A DNA stretch of 64,000 nt from JAAXKN01 sp036261625 (lineage in GTDB: Bacteria; Bacteroidota; Ignavibacteria; Ignavibacteriales; SURF-24). Positions 1 through 8,853 of this stretch are shown here, one piece after another. Location: positions 87,166 through 151,165 of the forward strand of contig DATAKL010000054.1 in assembly GCA_036261625.1 (NCBI GenBank). Direction: 5' to 3'. Both the position numbers and the translations under genes were made by a program. The notes beneath the pieces are model-generated. The model worked only from the letters and a program-made list of their open reading frames with translations, was not told the DNA's origin and made no database searches. Position 1 is the first letter of the stretch; every line of letters begins with the position of its first letter.

Positions 1-318
1 TTTATGGCAGGCAGCATGGGTTTTGCAGTAAATAACTCAAGAGCCGTTGTTGAAGGTCTCTTAAGCCGGAAAAGTGAGTTCGTACGTACGCCCAAGGTAA
101 AACCGGGCGACACTCAGCCGAAACCGAATTACAGTGCAAGAAAGAAACTCAGTCCTACGGTTTATATTGAAATGCTTTTAGCGGCGTACTGCCTGGTGGG
201 TGTGGTTGCTTCAATTTATTTCATGGAAATTGCAGCTCTGCCGTTCCACCTTTTGTTCTTTCTGGGATTTACCATGGTTTCATCAATGTCGCTTAAAAGC
301 GTATATAATAAGAAATAA
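1..318 (+). CDS. Glycosyltransferase family 2 (C-terminal part, 5' truncated by window)
   Basis: The reading frame is open from base 1, so the gene begins upstream and only about 105 residues are visible. The visible part begins with GFAVNNSRAVVEGL and KSEFVRTPK, a segment I recognise from the C-terminal end of membrane GT2 enzymes (cellulose synthase/glucomannan synthase-like) in the FCB group. Two hydrophobic helices follow (about residues 53-74 and 76-98 of the visible part), then a short basic tail. Such enzymes polymerise or transfer sugars from nucleotide-sugars at the inner membrane. The catalytic domain is outside the window, so the substrate cannot be judged. The TPR gene starts 8 bases after the stop, which suggests co-transcription. 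Confidence 0.72.
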   Translation, partial: FMAGSMGFAVNNSRAVVEGLLSRKSEFVRTPKVKPGDTQPKPNYSARKKLSPTVYIEMLLAAYCLVGVVASIYFMEIAALPFHLLFFLGFTMVSSMSLKSVYNKK

Positions 319-326
319 GGTGTTTT

Positions 327-1055
327 TTGCCTAAGAAAGATCTCTTTGAAGAAAAGCTTGCTCTTGTATACGAATACAACAGGAAATCCCCATTGTTCGT
401 AAGGGCAGCAGGAATTGAAATTGAAAAAAACAATCTGCACAAGGCCGTCAGCATACTTAATGGCGGCTTGGCAGAATACCCCAATTACCCCACGGCTTAC
501 ATACTCCTTGGCAAGGCTCAGATGATGCTGGGCAGTTTTGAGGAGGCCGAGGAGTCGTTTAAGAAAGGCGCCTCTTTAATACACTCCAAAGAAACCCTTA
601 ACTATTACATAAGTGAGCTGGAAAAAAGGAGAAGAAAAAGTTCAAATCTTGAAAGCCGCAGGGTTTCATTTTTTGATGAAGAGCACTCAACTGAACTCAG
701 TAACAAAGCTAATGATATTCCCTCTAAGGATGAATCCACAGACCAGGCAAGTCCTTCATCAATTGAAGAAAGGCTTGACGATCTGGCAAAGGAGATATCC
801 TCAGCAAAAATATCCTTGAACCCTGAAGAACCGATTCCCGGAATGGAAGGTAAAACTTCCGAAGAGGAAACCTCTGAAGATGCCACGTCGGCAATAGCCT
901 CAGAAACCCTGGCCAAGATTTACATCTCGCAGGGCAAATTCAGTGAAGCCTTAGCCATCTACAAAATACTTCTCAGCAAGAGTCCCGACCGCAAAGACTT
1001 CTACCAGTCAAAGATAGAAGAAATCGAGCAGCAGTTAGGCCAGAGCGGCTGGTAA
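327..1055 (+). CDS. Tetratricopeptide-repeat protein
   Basis: A 242-residue soluble protein with no signal peptide or membrane helix. Residues about 20-90 form two TPR-like helix pairs (AVSILNGGLAEYPNYPTAY, then LGSFEEAEESFKKG), and about 190-235 form a third (LAKIYISQGKFSEALAIYK). An acidic, Ser/Glu-rich, probably disordered linker lies between them. TPRs are protein-binding scaffolds; the partner is unknown. The start is TTG at 327, preceded by AAGG (317-320). No ATG lies near the N-terminus in frame, so TTG is the best choice. It lies just downstream of the GT2 gene and may serve that system. Confidence 0.7.
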   Translation: MPKKDLFEEKLALVYEYNRKSPLFVRAAGIEIEKNNLHKAVSILNGGLAEYPNYPTAYILLGKAQMMLGSFEEAEESFKKGASLIHSKETLNYYISELEKRRRKSSNLESRRVSFFDEEHSTELSNKANDIPSKDESTDQASPSSIEERLDDLAKEISSAKISLNPEEPIPGMEGKTSEEETSEDATSAIASETLAKIYISQGKFSEALAIYKILLSKSPDRKDFYQSKIEEIEQQLGQSGW

Positions 1056-1191
1056 AATATTCCCAAAAGGGAAAGCTTTCCTTTGTAAAGAAAATCGTGA
1101 CTGCTTTTCGTCTGGATTCATCTCTTATTTTAACGTATTTTAACGGATTGAATTTTCTTTTGATGCTTTAATGTGTGTTTTTATTGCTTAA

Positions 1192-1845
1192 ATGAAGAGA
1201 TCTGATGTGATTAAAGGGGACTTTTCCCATAGGAATCTTAAAAAGCTTACGCGGGAATTCTACGCCGGGGAGCTCATCTCTGTAGCCAAGTCCCTTTTGG
1301 GTAAGATTTTTGTTAAAGAGGATGACCAGGGGCTTTTTGCCGGGCGCATAGTGGAAGTTGAGGCTTATGACGGCTCAGTCGACGAGGCGGCGCATACATT
1401 TAACGGCAGGACTCCCCGCAATGAGATAATGTTCGGCCCCGGGGGATATCTCTACGTCTATTTCACATACGGCATGTACTTCTGCTGCAATGTGGTTACA
1501 GGTCACGAGGGAGAGGGTAAGGCCCTCCTCATAAGGGCCGTTGAACCCGTGGAAGGAATAAGCTTTATGGCTCAGAGGCGCCTGAAAAGAGATATTATAG
1601 ACGCGGAGTCCTTAACTAAAAAGGAATTCCTTAACCTTACAAGCGGCCCCGGAAAGCTCTGCCAGGCATTTAATATTACGCGGCGTGATAACGGAACGGA
1701 TCTCTTGGGAGATAGAATTTATATACTTCAAGGTGACCGCATTAAAGACGAAGACGTGGTTACCTCCAGAAGAATTGGCATTACAAAATCCGTGGAGCTG
1801 CCATGGCGCTTTTTTATAAGGAATAACCCTTTTGTTTCAAAATAA
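1192..1845 (+). CDS. DNA-3-methyladenine glycosylase (AAG/MPG family)
   Basis: A 217-residue homologue of the mammalian-type alkyladenine DNA glycosylase, which excises alkylated purines and hypoxanthine in base-excision repair. The active-site block is clear: GRIVEVEAY with the general-base glutamate at E57 (human E125), stacking Y59 (Y127) and H68 (H136). The family hallmarks TPRNEIMFGPGG and LYVYFTYGMYFCCNV follow. Length is normal for the bacterial family. The ATG at 1192 has only a weak ribosome site. The stop at 1845 sits 1 base before the preferred start of the next gene, so the two are probably translated together, although their functions are unrelated. Confidence 0.93.
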   Translation: MKRSDVIKGDFSHRNLKKLTREFYAGELISVAKSLLGKIFVKEDDQGLFAGRIVEVEAYDGSVDEAAHTFNGRTPRNEIMFGPGGYLYVYFTYGMYFCCNVVTGHEGEGKALLIRAVEPVEGISFMAQRRLKRDIIDAESLTKKEFLNLTSGPGKLCQAFNITRRDNGTDLLGDRIYILQGDRIKDEDVVTSRRIGITKSVELPWRFFIRNNPFVSK

Positions 1846-1846
1846 A

Positions 1847-2899
1847 ATGATTGAACCTAAAAACCTTTTAATAGTACGTACAGACAGAATTGGCGACCTG
1901 GTGCTCACACTCCCTATGGCCGGAATTGTGAAAAAGCACTTCCCCGGTGCAAGTGTCTCATTTCTGGTCAGGGAGTACACAAAAGATATAGCTGAATCAA
2001 ATAGCAGGATAGATACTGTTCTTTTGTTAAAAGATAAGAAGGGTAAAACTTCAATTCTTGAGAACGTAAGGCTCTTAAGGAAACATAAATTCGACAGCTG
2101 CATTGTGGTTCATCCTACCTTCCGTCTGGCTATTATAGTATTCCTCTCCGGCATCCGTAACCGTATAGGAACAGGCTACAGGTGGTATTCATTCCTTTTT
2201 AATCATAAGACGTTTGAGCACAGGAAAGATGCCCGGCGACATGAGCTCGAGTACAACGTAAATCTGCTTAAGCACCTGGGTATAAATGAAGCCGTAACGC
2301 CTCAAAATGCGCCGTATGACATACGTGTAAATCCACTGGACGGACAGAAAATTGAACAGATATTGTCTGAAAATGGTGTTAATTTTACCTATCCGGTCAT
2401 TATTATCCATCCCGGCAGCGGCGGAAGTGCCGTGGACTGGCCCATTTCAAGGTTCAGAGAGCTTCTTGAAATGCTGGTACAGGATTTGAATTATAACGTC
2501 ATTATTACCGGCTCCCAAAGTGAAAAGAAAATATGCGGTGAACTGGCTTCAGGAACCCGGGCATTAAACATGGCCGGGGAGTTTGATCTGAAGTCTTTAA
2601 TGGCTTTAATTTCCCGGGCCGATATGATGATTGCCAACTCAACGGGTCCCATTCACCTCTCGGCGGCTCTGGGGAAGAATGTTATAGGCTTTTACCCCCG
2701 CATTACGGCAATGTCGCCCGAACGCTGGGGGCCTTATACTGAAAAACGGATGATTTTTAGTCCTGAGATTAACTGTACAAACTGTACAAGGGAACAATGT
2801 GAACGCTTGAATTGTATGGACACGGTAAAACCCGATAAAGTTTTTGAATATATAAAAAGTGTGTTAAACAGAGTACATAACGGAGAGTTACATGGCTAA
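1847..2899 (+). CDS. Glycosyltransferase family 9 (heptosyltransferase-like)
   Basis: A two-domain GT-B enzyme of the ADP-heptose:LPS heptosyltransferase family. It opens with NLLIVRTDRIGDLVLTLP, the usual GT9 N-terminus. The C-terminal half has the sugar-nucleotide block IIHPGSGG...WPISRF and then ANSTGPIHLSAALG. Near the C-terminus lies a cysteine cluster (CTNCTREQCERLNC) seen in many GT9 proteins. It probably adds a core sugar to LPS or another surface glycan on the cytoplasmic face. I prefer ATG at 1847 over TTG at 1832, because the shorter form begins right at the conserved N-terminus. Its end overlaps the DUF3108 gene by 8 bases. Confidence 0.88.
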   Translation: MIEPKNLLIVRTDRIGDLVLTLPMAGIVKKHFPGASVSFLVREYTKDIAESNSRIDTVLLLKDKKGKTSILENVRLLRKHKFDSCIVVHPTFRLAIIVFLSGIRNRIGTGYRWYSFLFNHKTFEHRKDARRHELEYNVNLLKHLGINEAVTPQNAPYDIRVNPLDGQKIEQILSENGVNFTYPVIIIHPGSGGSAVDWPISRFRELLEMLVQDLNYNVIITGSQSEKKICGELASGTRALNMAGEFDLKSLMALISRADMMIANSTGPIHLSAALGKNVIGFYPRITAMSPERWGPYTEKRMIFSPEINCTNCTREQCERLNCMDTVKPDKVFEYIKSVLNRVHNGELHG

Positions 2900-3719
2900 A
2901 CTAATGAAGGTATTTTTCTCTTGTTTCATAGTCTTACTGATGTTCTCAGAGATAAATTCCCAGCAGACTAACAGGCGCGACCAGACCGGGAGCTCAGGCA
3001 GCAGCCCTGAATTCCGCAAACTCGACAACAACGCCTTTAAGGTCGGAGAAAAATTAACCTTCGATGTTAAATACGGGTTCGTTAAGGCCGGCGTTGCAAC
3101 AATGGAAATCCCCCGTATGAAAAAGATTGCAGGGCGCGATGTCTACCAGATTACCTTCCAGGTCGCCTCGGTGCCTAGTTTCGACTGGTTCTACAAGGTG
3201 CGCGACAGGTATGAAACCTATCTGGATGCCCAGGGGCTTTTTCCCTGGAGATTTGAACAGCACATAAGAGAAGGGGGCTATTCAAGGGATTTTTCTGCAT
3301 TTTTCGACCAGCGTGCCGGCAAGGCTAAAACTAGCCAGGGGGAATATGATATTCCGAAGTATGTTAACGATATAGTATCGGCTTTTTATCTGGCCAGGAC
3401 TTATGATTTTTCCCATATGAAGCCGGGAAACAGAATTCACCTGCAGAACTTCTACAATGATAAGGTTTTCCCCCTGGATGTTGTATATCATGGCACTGAA
3501 CAGGTTAAGGTGGACGCCGGAACGTTCAACTGCTTTATTATTGAACCCCTGGTTAAGGAAGGCGGTCTCTTTAAGAGTGAAGGAAACATACTCATATGGC
3601 TTTCAAACGATAATCTGAAGGTGCCGGTAAAGGTAAAGACAAAGGTTATTGTAGGTTCAATTGACGCTGAACTGACAAGTTACCAAGGGCTGGCCGGAAA
3701 AATCAACACTCAGAGATAA
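2892..3719 (+). CDS. DUF3108 domain secreted/periplasmic protein
   Basis: A 275-residue protein with a Sec signal peptide (KVFFSCFIVLLMF...EINSQQ, cleavage near residue 24). The DUF3108 body follows: FKVGEKLTFDVKYGFVKAG, then a central VRDRYETYLD and WRFEQHIREGGY. DUF3108 proteins are predicted beta-rich envelope proteins of unknown biochemical role; some are placed near outer-membrane or lipid genes. The ATG at 2892 overlaps the end of the GT9 gene by 8 bases and has GGAGAG just upstream, so translation is probably coupled. A terminator at 3747-3788 closes the unit. Confidence 0.86.
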   Translation: MAKLMKVFFSCFIVLLMFSEINSQQTNRRDQTGSSGSSPEFRKLDNNAFKVGEKLTFDVKYGFVKAGVATMEIPRMKKIAGRDVYQITFQVASVPSFDWFYKVRDRYETYLDAQGLFPWRFEQHIREGGYSRDFSAFFDQRAGKAKTSQGEYDIPKYVNDIVSAFYLARTYDFSHMKPGNRIHLQNFYNDKVFPLDVVYHGTEQVKVDAGTFNCFIIEPLVKEGGLFKSEGNILIWLSNDNLKVPVKVKTKVIVGSIDAELTSYQGLAGKINTQR

Positions 3720-3746
3720 AAACCTGATTATCAAAAATTGTCGGAT

Positions 3747-3788
3747 GGGGAGATATTTTTAGGAAATATTTCCCTATTTTTTTATTTT
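3747..3788 (+). terminator. Rho-independent terminator after the DUF3108 gene
   Basis: A 12-bp stem (GGGGAGATATTT with AAATATTTCCCT, two G:U wobbles) has a 5-base loop and is followed by ATTTTTTTATTTT. It begins 27 bases after the DUF3108 stop. It overlaps the upstream TTG that could start the next gene, which argues for a later start there. Confidence 0.8.
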
Positions 3789-3798
3789 GTCTATTACG

Positions 3799-4797
3799 AT
3801 GGAAAATAAAAGTAATTATAGCGGGCAGGAAGAGGATCCTCGGAAAGATGATTTTCAGGAGGATATGCCCCAGGAGGATGAGAACCTAAAGCTGAATCCG
3901 GAGGCTGAGAGAGGGCCCAGGCCCAAAATATCACCCTTAAGTGCCGCATTTTTAGGTCTTTTAGCGGTTTTTATACTCTATCAGGTGGGCGGCAGCGTGC
4001 TTACACTGCTGATTTTCGGCTTTAACCTGAAGGATGCAGATATTACGGCAATGAGGCTGCTTACGACTGCCGGGCAGATGCTTTTTATACTTCTGCCTGC
4101 AATTATCCTGACACGTGCAATTTACACAAATGTTTCGGCCCATATACGTATCAGACCGGTAAATGCCCAGGAAATTGTAATATTTTCTTTAGGGCTTTTT
4201 ATTCTTACCAGTCTGTTGCAGAGTTATCTTTATATACAGAACGCAGCAATGATAAAGCTTGCGGAAGCTTATCCCTCAATAAACGGGATTAAGTCTTACA
4301 TAGACAAGATTGATAAAGTTGTAGAGAGTTCATACGACACGCTTCTTACCTCAAAGTCCATACTGGAATCTCTTCTTATTATTGTGGTGGTTGCGGTTGT
4401 TCCTGCCATCTGCGAGGAATTTTTCTTCCGGGGGTTCGTTCAGAGGAGTTTTGAACTTAGATTAAGGCCTTTTACAAGCGCACTTATAACTGCGTTTTTC
4501 TTCGGCCTGTATCATTTTCATCCTTATCAGATTGTGCCTCTTACAGCTTTAGGACTTTATTTTGGTTTTGCAGCATATATGAGTGAAACCATATTTTTGC
4601 CGATGATACTTCACTTCCTGAATAATTTGATAGCGGTTGTGATGTTCTTTATCTTAGGATCTGATGATGTCAGTCTGCCCCAGTCAGTTCCTGCGGCCGA
4701 TCTGAGGTTCTCAGTTATGATGTTTTTAAGCATGGTGGCTTTGTTTACTTTTTTTATGATTTATGTAAACCGGATCTATTATAAAAAGTCAAAGTAA
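3799..4797 (+). CDS. CPBP family intramembrane metalloprotease
   Basis: A multi-pass membrane protein of the CAAX-prenyl-protease/bacteriocin-processing (CPBP, Abi) family. All three catalytic motifs are visible: EEFFFRG (EExxxR), FGLYHFHP (FxxxH) and LHFLNN (HxxxN). The N-terminal 40 residues are acidic, Pro/Glu-rich and probably disordered, followed by about eight hydrophobic segments. Bacterial members cleave membrane proteins or act in surface and bacteriocin biology; the substrate here is unknown. The start is uncertain. TTG at 3787 lies in the terminator stem-tail, ATG at 3799 has no clear Shine-Dalgarno, and ATG at 3865 has AGGAGG only 2 bases away. I chose 3799. The stop leads straight into the next gene's AAGGAGG. 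Confidence 0.87.
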   Translation: MENKSNYSGQEEDPRKDDFQEDMPQEDENLKLNPEAERGPRPKISPLSAAFLGLLAVFILYQVGGSVLTLLIFGFNLKDADITAMRLLTTAGQMLFILLPAIILTRAIYTNVSAHIRIRPVNAQEIVIFSLGLFILTSLLQSYLYIQNAAMIKLAEAYPSINGIKSYIDKIDKVVESSYDTLLTSKSILESLLIIVVVAVVPAICEEFFFRGFVQRSFELRLRPFTSALITAFFFGLYHFHPYQIVPLTALGLYFGFAAYMSETIFLPMILHFLNNLIAVVMFFILGSDDVSLPQSVPAADLRFSVMMFLSMVALFTFFMIYVNRIYYKKSK

Positions 4798-4806
4798 GGA
4801 GGTAAT

Positions 4807-5157
4807 ATGCTGATATGTCCGAATTGCGAATCTGAATATAACGAGGGTATCACCGTGTGTCCCGTTTGCGACGTCGAACTTGTTGACAAGGATGAATTCG
4901 AAAGCCATATGGTCGACCCCGAGGACTGGGAAACTGCCTATACCTGCAGCGAAAATTACGAGGCTGAAATGCTGAAGGCCAACCTGGAAGGTGCAGGTAT
5001 CGAGACTTTGATAGTCTCTAAAAAGGACAGGAATTTCCCAACCGTCGGAGATCTTTCATTTATAAAGCTGATGGTCAGAAAGGAAGATCTGGAAGAGGCC
5101 CAACAGATAATTCAAGATATTAATTCAAATAAAAACGAAACCGGAGAAGATTTTTAG
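4807..5157 (+). CDS. Zinc-ribbon and DUF2007 protein
   Basis: A 116-residue soluble protein. Residues 1-22 form a zinc ribbon (CPNC...CPVC). Residues about 45-108 match the DUF2007 fold (putative signal-transducing/PII-like ferredoxin fold): YEAEMLKANLEGAGIETLI, then SFIKLMVRKEDLEEAQQII. The biochemical role of this family is not established. The start is secure: AAGGAGG at 4796-4802 sits 4 bases before ATG 4807. It lies between the CPBP protease and cdsA with very short spacers, so it belongs to a small membrane-linked operon. Confidence 0.85.
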   Translation: MLICPNCESEYNEGITVCPVCDVELVDKDEFESHMVDPEDWETAYTCSENYEAEMLKANLEGAGIETLIVSKKDRNFPTVGDLSFIKLMVRKEDLEEAQQIIQDINSNKNETGEDF

Positions 5158-5162
5158 CGCTT

Positions 5163-5993
5163 ATGTCTCTTGGAAATACTGCAACCCGAATTATTGTTTC
5201 TTTAGCTGCCATACCGCTTATTTTGCTGGCATGCTACTTTGGCGGAGTGTTTTTTCTGTTATTTATAGCGGCTATTGGTGCCGTGGCATTCTGGGAATTC
5301 AGCCGCATGGCAGGCAAGAAGAATGCCCTGGCTCAGGATGCTCTGGGACTCATAGCCGTTTTACTCATTATTACAGATGCTTATTTCCGCTTCATGGATT
5401 TTAAGATGATGGTTTATTTCTTTATGGTGCTCTTTCTTGTCTATGAGCTTTTCAGGAATAAGAATTCCGCAATATTCAATCTGGGAGTAACACTTCTTGG
5501 CGTCTTCTACATCGGGCTATTTTCAGGGGCGATGATTGAGATCCGTGAATATTTTACGCGTCAAGGTTTTACAGATGACTACAGCCAGGGAGGATTTCTT
5601 ATGATCTCCATTCTTGCCTCTATCTGGGTCTGCGATTCGGCTGCTTTCTTTGCCGGCAGCGCCCTGGGGCGTCATAAGCTTTTCCCAAGGGTGAGTCCCA
5701 AGAAAAGCTGGGAAGGCGCCGTAGCAGGTTTCATTGCATCTGTGGCAGCCATGGTGGTAATGAAAATTTTTCTGCTGAATTTTATAACTGTCTTGGATGC
5801 TGCAGTAATAGGTCTTGTAGTAGGAACCATTGGGCAGATCGGGGACCTGACGGAGTCGCTTCTTAAAAGGGATGCCGGGGTTAAGGATTCCTCGAATTTA
5901 ATTCCGGGCCACGGGGGGATATTCGACCGCTTTGATTCCCTTCTTCTTACCTCTCCGGTTGTGTATCTTTATATGGTTTACTTTGTTAAATAA
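5163..5993 (+). CDS. cdsA: Phosphatidate cytidylyltransferase
   Basis: A 276-residue integral membrane enzyme that makes CDP-diacylglycerol from phosphatidic acid and CTP, the entry step to bacterial phospholipids. The C-terminal signature is intact: GDLTESLLKRDAGVKD followed by PGHGGIFDRFDSLL. The remainder is seven to eight hydrophobic helices. An earlier block, CDSAAFFAGSALGRHKLFP and SPKKSWEG, also matches the family. The ATG at 5163 is 5 bases after the preceding stop, so the two genes are probably co-translated. Confidence 0.94.
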   Translation: MSLGNTATRIIVSLAAIPLILLACYFGGVFFLLFIAAIGAVAFWEFSRMAGKKNALAQDALGLIAVLLIITDAYFRFMDFKMMVYFFMVLFLVYELFRNKNSAIFNLGVTLLGVFYIGLFSGAMIEIREYFTRQGFTDDYSQGGFLMISILASIWVCDSAAFFAGSALGRHKLFPRVSPKKSWEGAVAGFIASVAAMVVMKIFLLNFITVLDAAVIGLVVGTIGQIGDLTESLLKRDAGVKDSSNLIPGHGGIFDRFDSLLLTSPVVYLYMVYFVK

Positions 5994-6099
5994 ACTATTG
6001 AAAAGGAACATTTGTTTAAACGTTATGGCATAATGAAGCCTTTGAATACAAGTGCTTAACATTAAGAATGAATGCCTGAAATTTTAGAAAGATGGATGA

Positions 6100-7407
6100 A
6101 TGAAAAAGAAACAAAAAGTTGGTGTAATTACTTTAGGGTGTTCTAAAAATGTCGTTGATTCTGAGCGTTTGATGAATCAACTTATAATTAATGACTGTGA
6201 ATTGACCGACGACCCTGAGAAGGCTGAAGTCGTAATTATTAATACATGCGGTTTTATTGAAGCTGCCAAGGAAGAATCTATAAATACTATTCTGAACGCC
6301 GTTGAACTCAAGAAAAACGGGAGCCTCAGGAAGGTAATAGTTTCGGGGTGTCTTTCCGAACGCTATAAAAGCGATCTGGAAAAGGAGATCCCCGAAGTGG
6401 ACGTTTATTTCGGCACAGAGGACTACGGCGGAATTCTTAAAGAGCTGGGGGGAGAGCTTAAGTACGAACTTCTGGGGGAAAGAGTAGTTACTACTCCAAA
6501 GCATCTGGCATATCTGAAAATTTCAGAAGGCTGCAACAACCCCTGTTCGTTCTGTGCCATCCCTCTCATAAGAGGAAAACATGCCTCGCGCAATATGGAG
6601 GAACTCCTTCGTGAGGCTGAACACCTCTCTTTGAAAGGCACTAAAGAGCTTGTTATTATAGGGCAGGATACAACAGACTACGGCATCGATATATATGGAA
6701 AAAGAAATCTTTCGGAGCTCCTTGAAAACTTAAGCCGTATTGGGGGGCTGGAATGGATAAGGCTCCTTTATGCTTATCCGTCGCATTTTCCGAAAGATGT
6801 TCTGGATGTTCTTAAAAGTAACCCGAAATTATGTAAGTACCTGGATATGCCCCTGCAGCATATATCCGACGGCGTCTTAAAGTCGATGCGGCGCGGAATT
6901 ACCTCGCGCAGGACAAGAGAGACAATTGACCAGATAAAACAGGCCATACCGGAGATTGCGCTCAGGACAACATTCATTGTCGGCTATCCGGCAGAAACGG
7001 AAAAGGATTTCAACGAGCTCTGCGATTTCGTTAAGGAATACAGATTCGATAAAGTCGGAGTCTTTACCTATTCGGTGGAAGAAAATACGGCGGGATTTAT
7101 TCTCGGCGATCCTGTCCCCGGGGAGGTTAAGGAGGAACGTAAAGCTATACTGATGGAACTGCAGAAGGATATCTCACTGGCCAAAAACAGGGAAATGATT
7201 GGTAAACAGATCCGTGTAATTGTCGACGGCTTTGAAGGCTCCAGACGTGACGGGTTTTATATTGCGCGCTCAATGAAGGACGCTCCCGAAGTCGACGGGG
7301 AAGTGCTGATCCCCGCAAAGGAAAAACTCCTGACAGGAAATTTTTACGATGTCAGGGTTTACGACTCCAACGAGTACGACCTTTATGGAGAAGTCTTAAG
7401 AATTTAA
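6100..7407 (+). CDS. rimO: Ribosomal protein S12 methylthiotransferase RimO
   Basis: A radical-SAM methylthiotransferase that modifies the conserved Asp of ribosomal protein S12. The N-terminal UPF0004 domain holds its three cluster cysteines (LGCSKN, NTCGF, SGCLSE). The radical-SAM core has CNNPCSFCAIP (CxxxCxxC), and a C-terminal TRAM domain is recognisable from IVDGFEG to EVLIPA. At 435 residues it is a normal full length. The motifs LRTTFIVGYP and PLQHISDGVLKSMRRG favour RimO over MiaB. The start at 6100 is the ATG nearest the conserved beginning. The GWxTD gene follows after 19 bases. Confidence 0.94.
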   Translation: MKKKQKVGVITLGCSKNVVDSERLMNQLIINDCELTDDPEKAEVVIINTCGFIEAAKEESINTILNAVELKKNGSLRKVIVSGCLSERYKSDLEKEIPEVDVYFGTEDYGGILKELGGELKYELLGERVVTTPKHLAYLKISEGCNNPCSFCAIPLIRGKHASRNMEELLREAEHLSLKGTKELVIIGQDTTDYGIDIYGKRNLSELLENLSRIGGLEWIRLLYAYPSHFPKDVLDVLKSNPKLCKYLDMPLQHISDGVLKSMRRGITSRRTRETIDQIKQAIPEIALRTTFIVGYPAETEKDFNELCDFVKEYRFDKVGVFTYSVEENTAGFILGDPVPGEVKEERKAILMELQKDISLAKNREMIGKQIRVIVDGFEGSRRDGFYIARSMKDAPEVDGEVLIPAKEKLLTGNFYDVRVYDSNEYDLYGEVLRI

Positions 7408-7426
7408 GTATATAAAAGGATCTAAA

Positions 7427-8734
7427 ATGAAAACCGTTATTTTTGCGCTGCTCGCCATGGTGATGCCCCTATGGGCTCAGGTAGAGGCTTCCCGGGGGCA
7501 GACCTCGAGAGAAGGAGCCCCGAAGTTTTATTTTGATGCCTATAACTACAGGGGAACCCAGCCGGGCAAAACACGCATGGATCTGTACGTCGAAGTACCC
7601 TATAACGGAATTCAGTTCGTAAAATCCGCTCAGGGTTTTACTGCGGAATATAACGTGACAGCTTCTGTCTATACAGGCGAATCAAAGGATAAAATGGTAA
7701 CCGAAAAGTCCTGGGGCGAAACTGTTAATGCCGATAACTTCGATGCTACAACATCAAAGGATAATTTTAATCTGAGCCTTAAATCCTTTGATCTCCCCCC
7801 GGCCAATTATTTTCTGAGGGTTGAGGTCGAAGACAAGGATTCTAAGAAAAGCACCGCCCTGGAGAGTATGTTTACTGTTAAGAATATGGACGGCCCCCTG
7901 GCCCTAAGCGATATACTGCTCATACAGAAAACTATGGAGGTGGCCGGACAGAAGAAGATGATCCCTAATATTTCAAGGAATGTCGCCTCCAGAAAAGAGG
8001 GACTTATGATGTATTATGAAATATATTCTGATACCGCCAGGAAAGTCGATATAAATTATTCCGTTGCTGAAAACAAAACAGGCAAGGAAAACAAGGATAG
8101 CAAGGACGAGAAGAAGATCTATACACAGAAAGACTCAAGAGATGTAGCCAAGGGTACAAACCAGGTAAATTACTCGCTGCAGAACCCTGAACTCAGCCTT
8201 GGGCAGTACGACCTGTTTGTCTCCGTGCAGGATGAAACGGGCAGTGCCAAGGCAGAAACACAGAAAAGATTTCTTTCCAGATGGATTGGCATGCCGACGG
8301 CAATTAACGACCTGGATAAGGCCGTTGACGAAATGGTTTACATTGCCAGCGAGTCTGAACTGAAGAAAATTAAAAAGGCTCCTACAAAGGAGGAAAAACA
8401 GAAATTGTTCCTGGACTTCTGGAAGGCAAAGGATCCTTCCCCTTCAACAGAACAGAATGAAGTCTTTGAGGAATACTACAGAAGAATTGCCTATGCAAAT
8501 GAGCACTTCAAGAACTACATGGAAGGCTGGAGAACCGATATGGGAATGGTGTTTGTTACACTCGGGCCTCCCAGCAACATAGAGCGCTATCCGTTTGAGT
8601 ACGATTCTAAACCATACGAGATCTGGGATTATTACGATATAAACAAGCGCTTTGTTTTTGTTGACCAGACCGGCTTCGGAGACTACAGACTCCTTGACCC
8701 GGTCTACGGCAGCTGGTGGAAATACAGGCAGTAG
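7427..8734 (+). CDS. GWxTD domain secreted protein
   Basis: A 435-residue protein with an N-terminal signal peptide (TVIFALLAMVMPLWAQ) and a beta-rich body with repeated strands. The C-terminal GWxTD domain is clear: YMEGWRTDMGMVFVTLGPP (the name-giving motif) and YEIWDYYDINKRFVFVD. GWxTD proteins occur mainly in FCB-group, Acidobacteria and related phyla; their function is unknown. AAAGGA just upstream supports ATG at 7427. The strong terminator at 8776-8829 ends this transcript. Confidence 0.87.
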   Translation: MKTVIFALLAMVMPLWAQVEASRGQTSREGAPKFYFDAYNYRGTQPGKTRMDLYVEVPYNGIQFVKSAQGFTAEYNVTASVYTGESKDKMVTEKSWGETVNADNFDATTSKDNFNLSLKSFDLPPANYFLRVEVEDKDSKKSTALESMFTVKNMDGPLALSDILLIQKTMEVAGQKKMIPNISRNVASRKEGLMMYYEIYSDTARKVDINYSVAENKTGKENKDSKDEKKIYTQKDSRDVAKGTNQVNYSLQNPELSLGQYDLFVSVQDETGSAKAETQKRFLSRWIGMPTAINDLDKAVDEMVYIASESELKKIKKAPTKEEKQKLFLDFWKAKDPSPSTEQNEVFEEYYRRIAYANEHFKNYMEGWRTDMGMVFVTLGPPSNIERYPFEYDSKPYEIWDYYDINKRFVFVDQTGFGDYRLLDPVYGSWWKYRQ

Positions 8735-8775
8735 TTCTTAGCTGTGCAATAATATATAACTCGATAGAAATTTTT

Positions 8776-8829
8776 AATACAGAATGCTATTTTAGTGAAT
8801 AACACTATAACGGTATTCTGTATTTTTTT
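8776..8829 (+). terminator. Rho-independent terminator after the GWxTD gene
   Basis: A 12-bp stem AATACAGAATGC paired with GTATTCTGTATT (one wobble) encloses a second small hairpin (TAGTG-AATAA-CACTA). A run of T follows (TTTTT after the stem). It starts 42 bases after the stop codon. Confidence 0.82.
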
Positions 8830-8853
8830 GTATTTAATTTGGGACAGATCAGC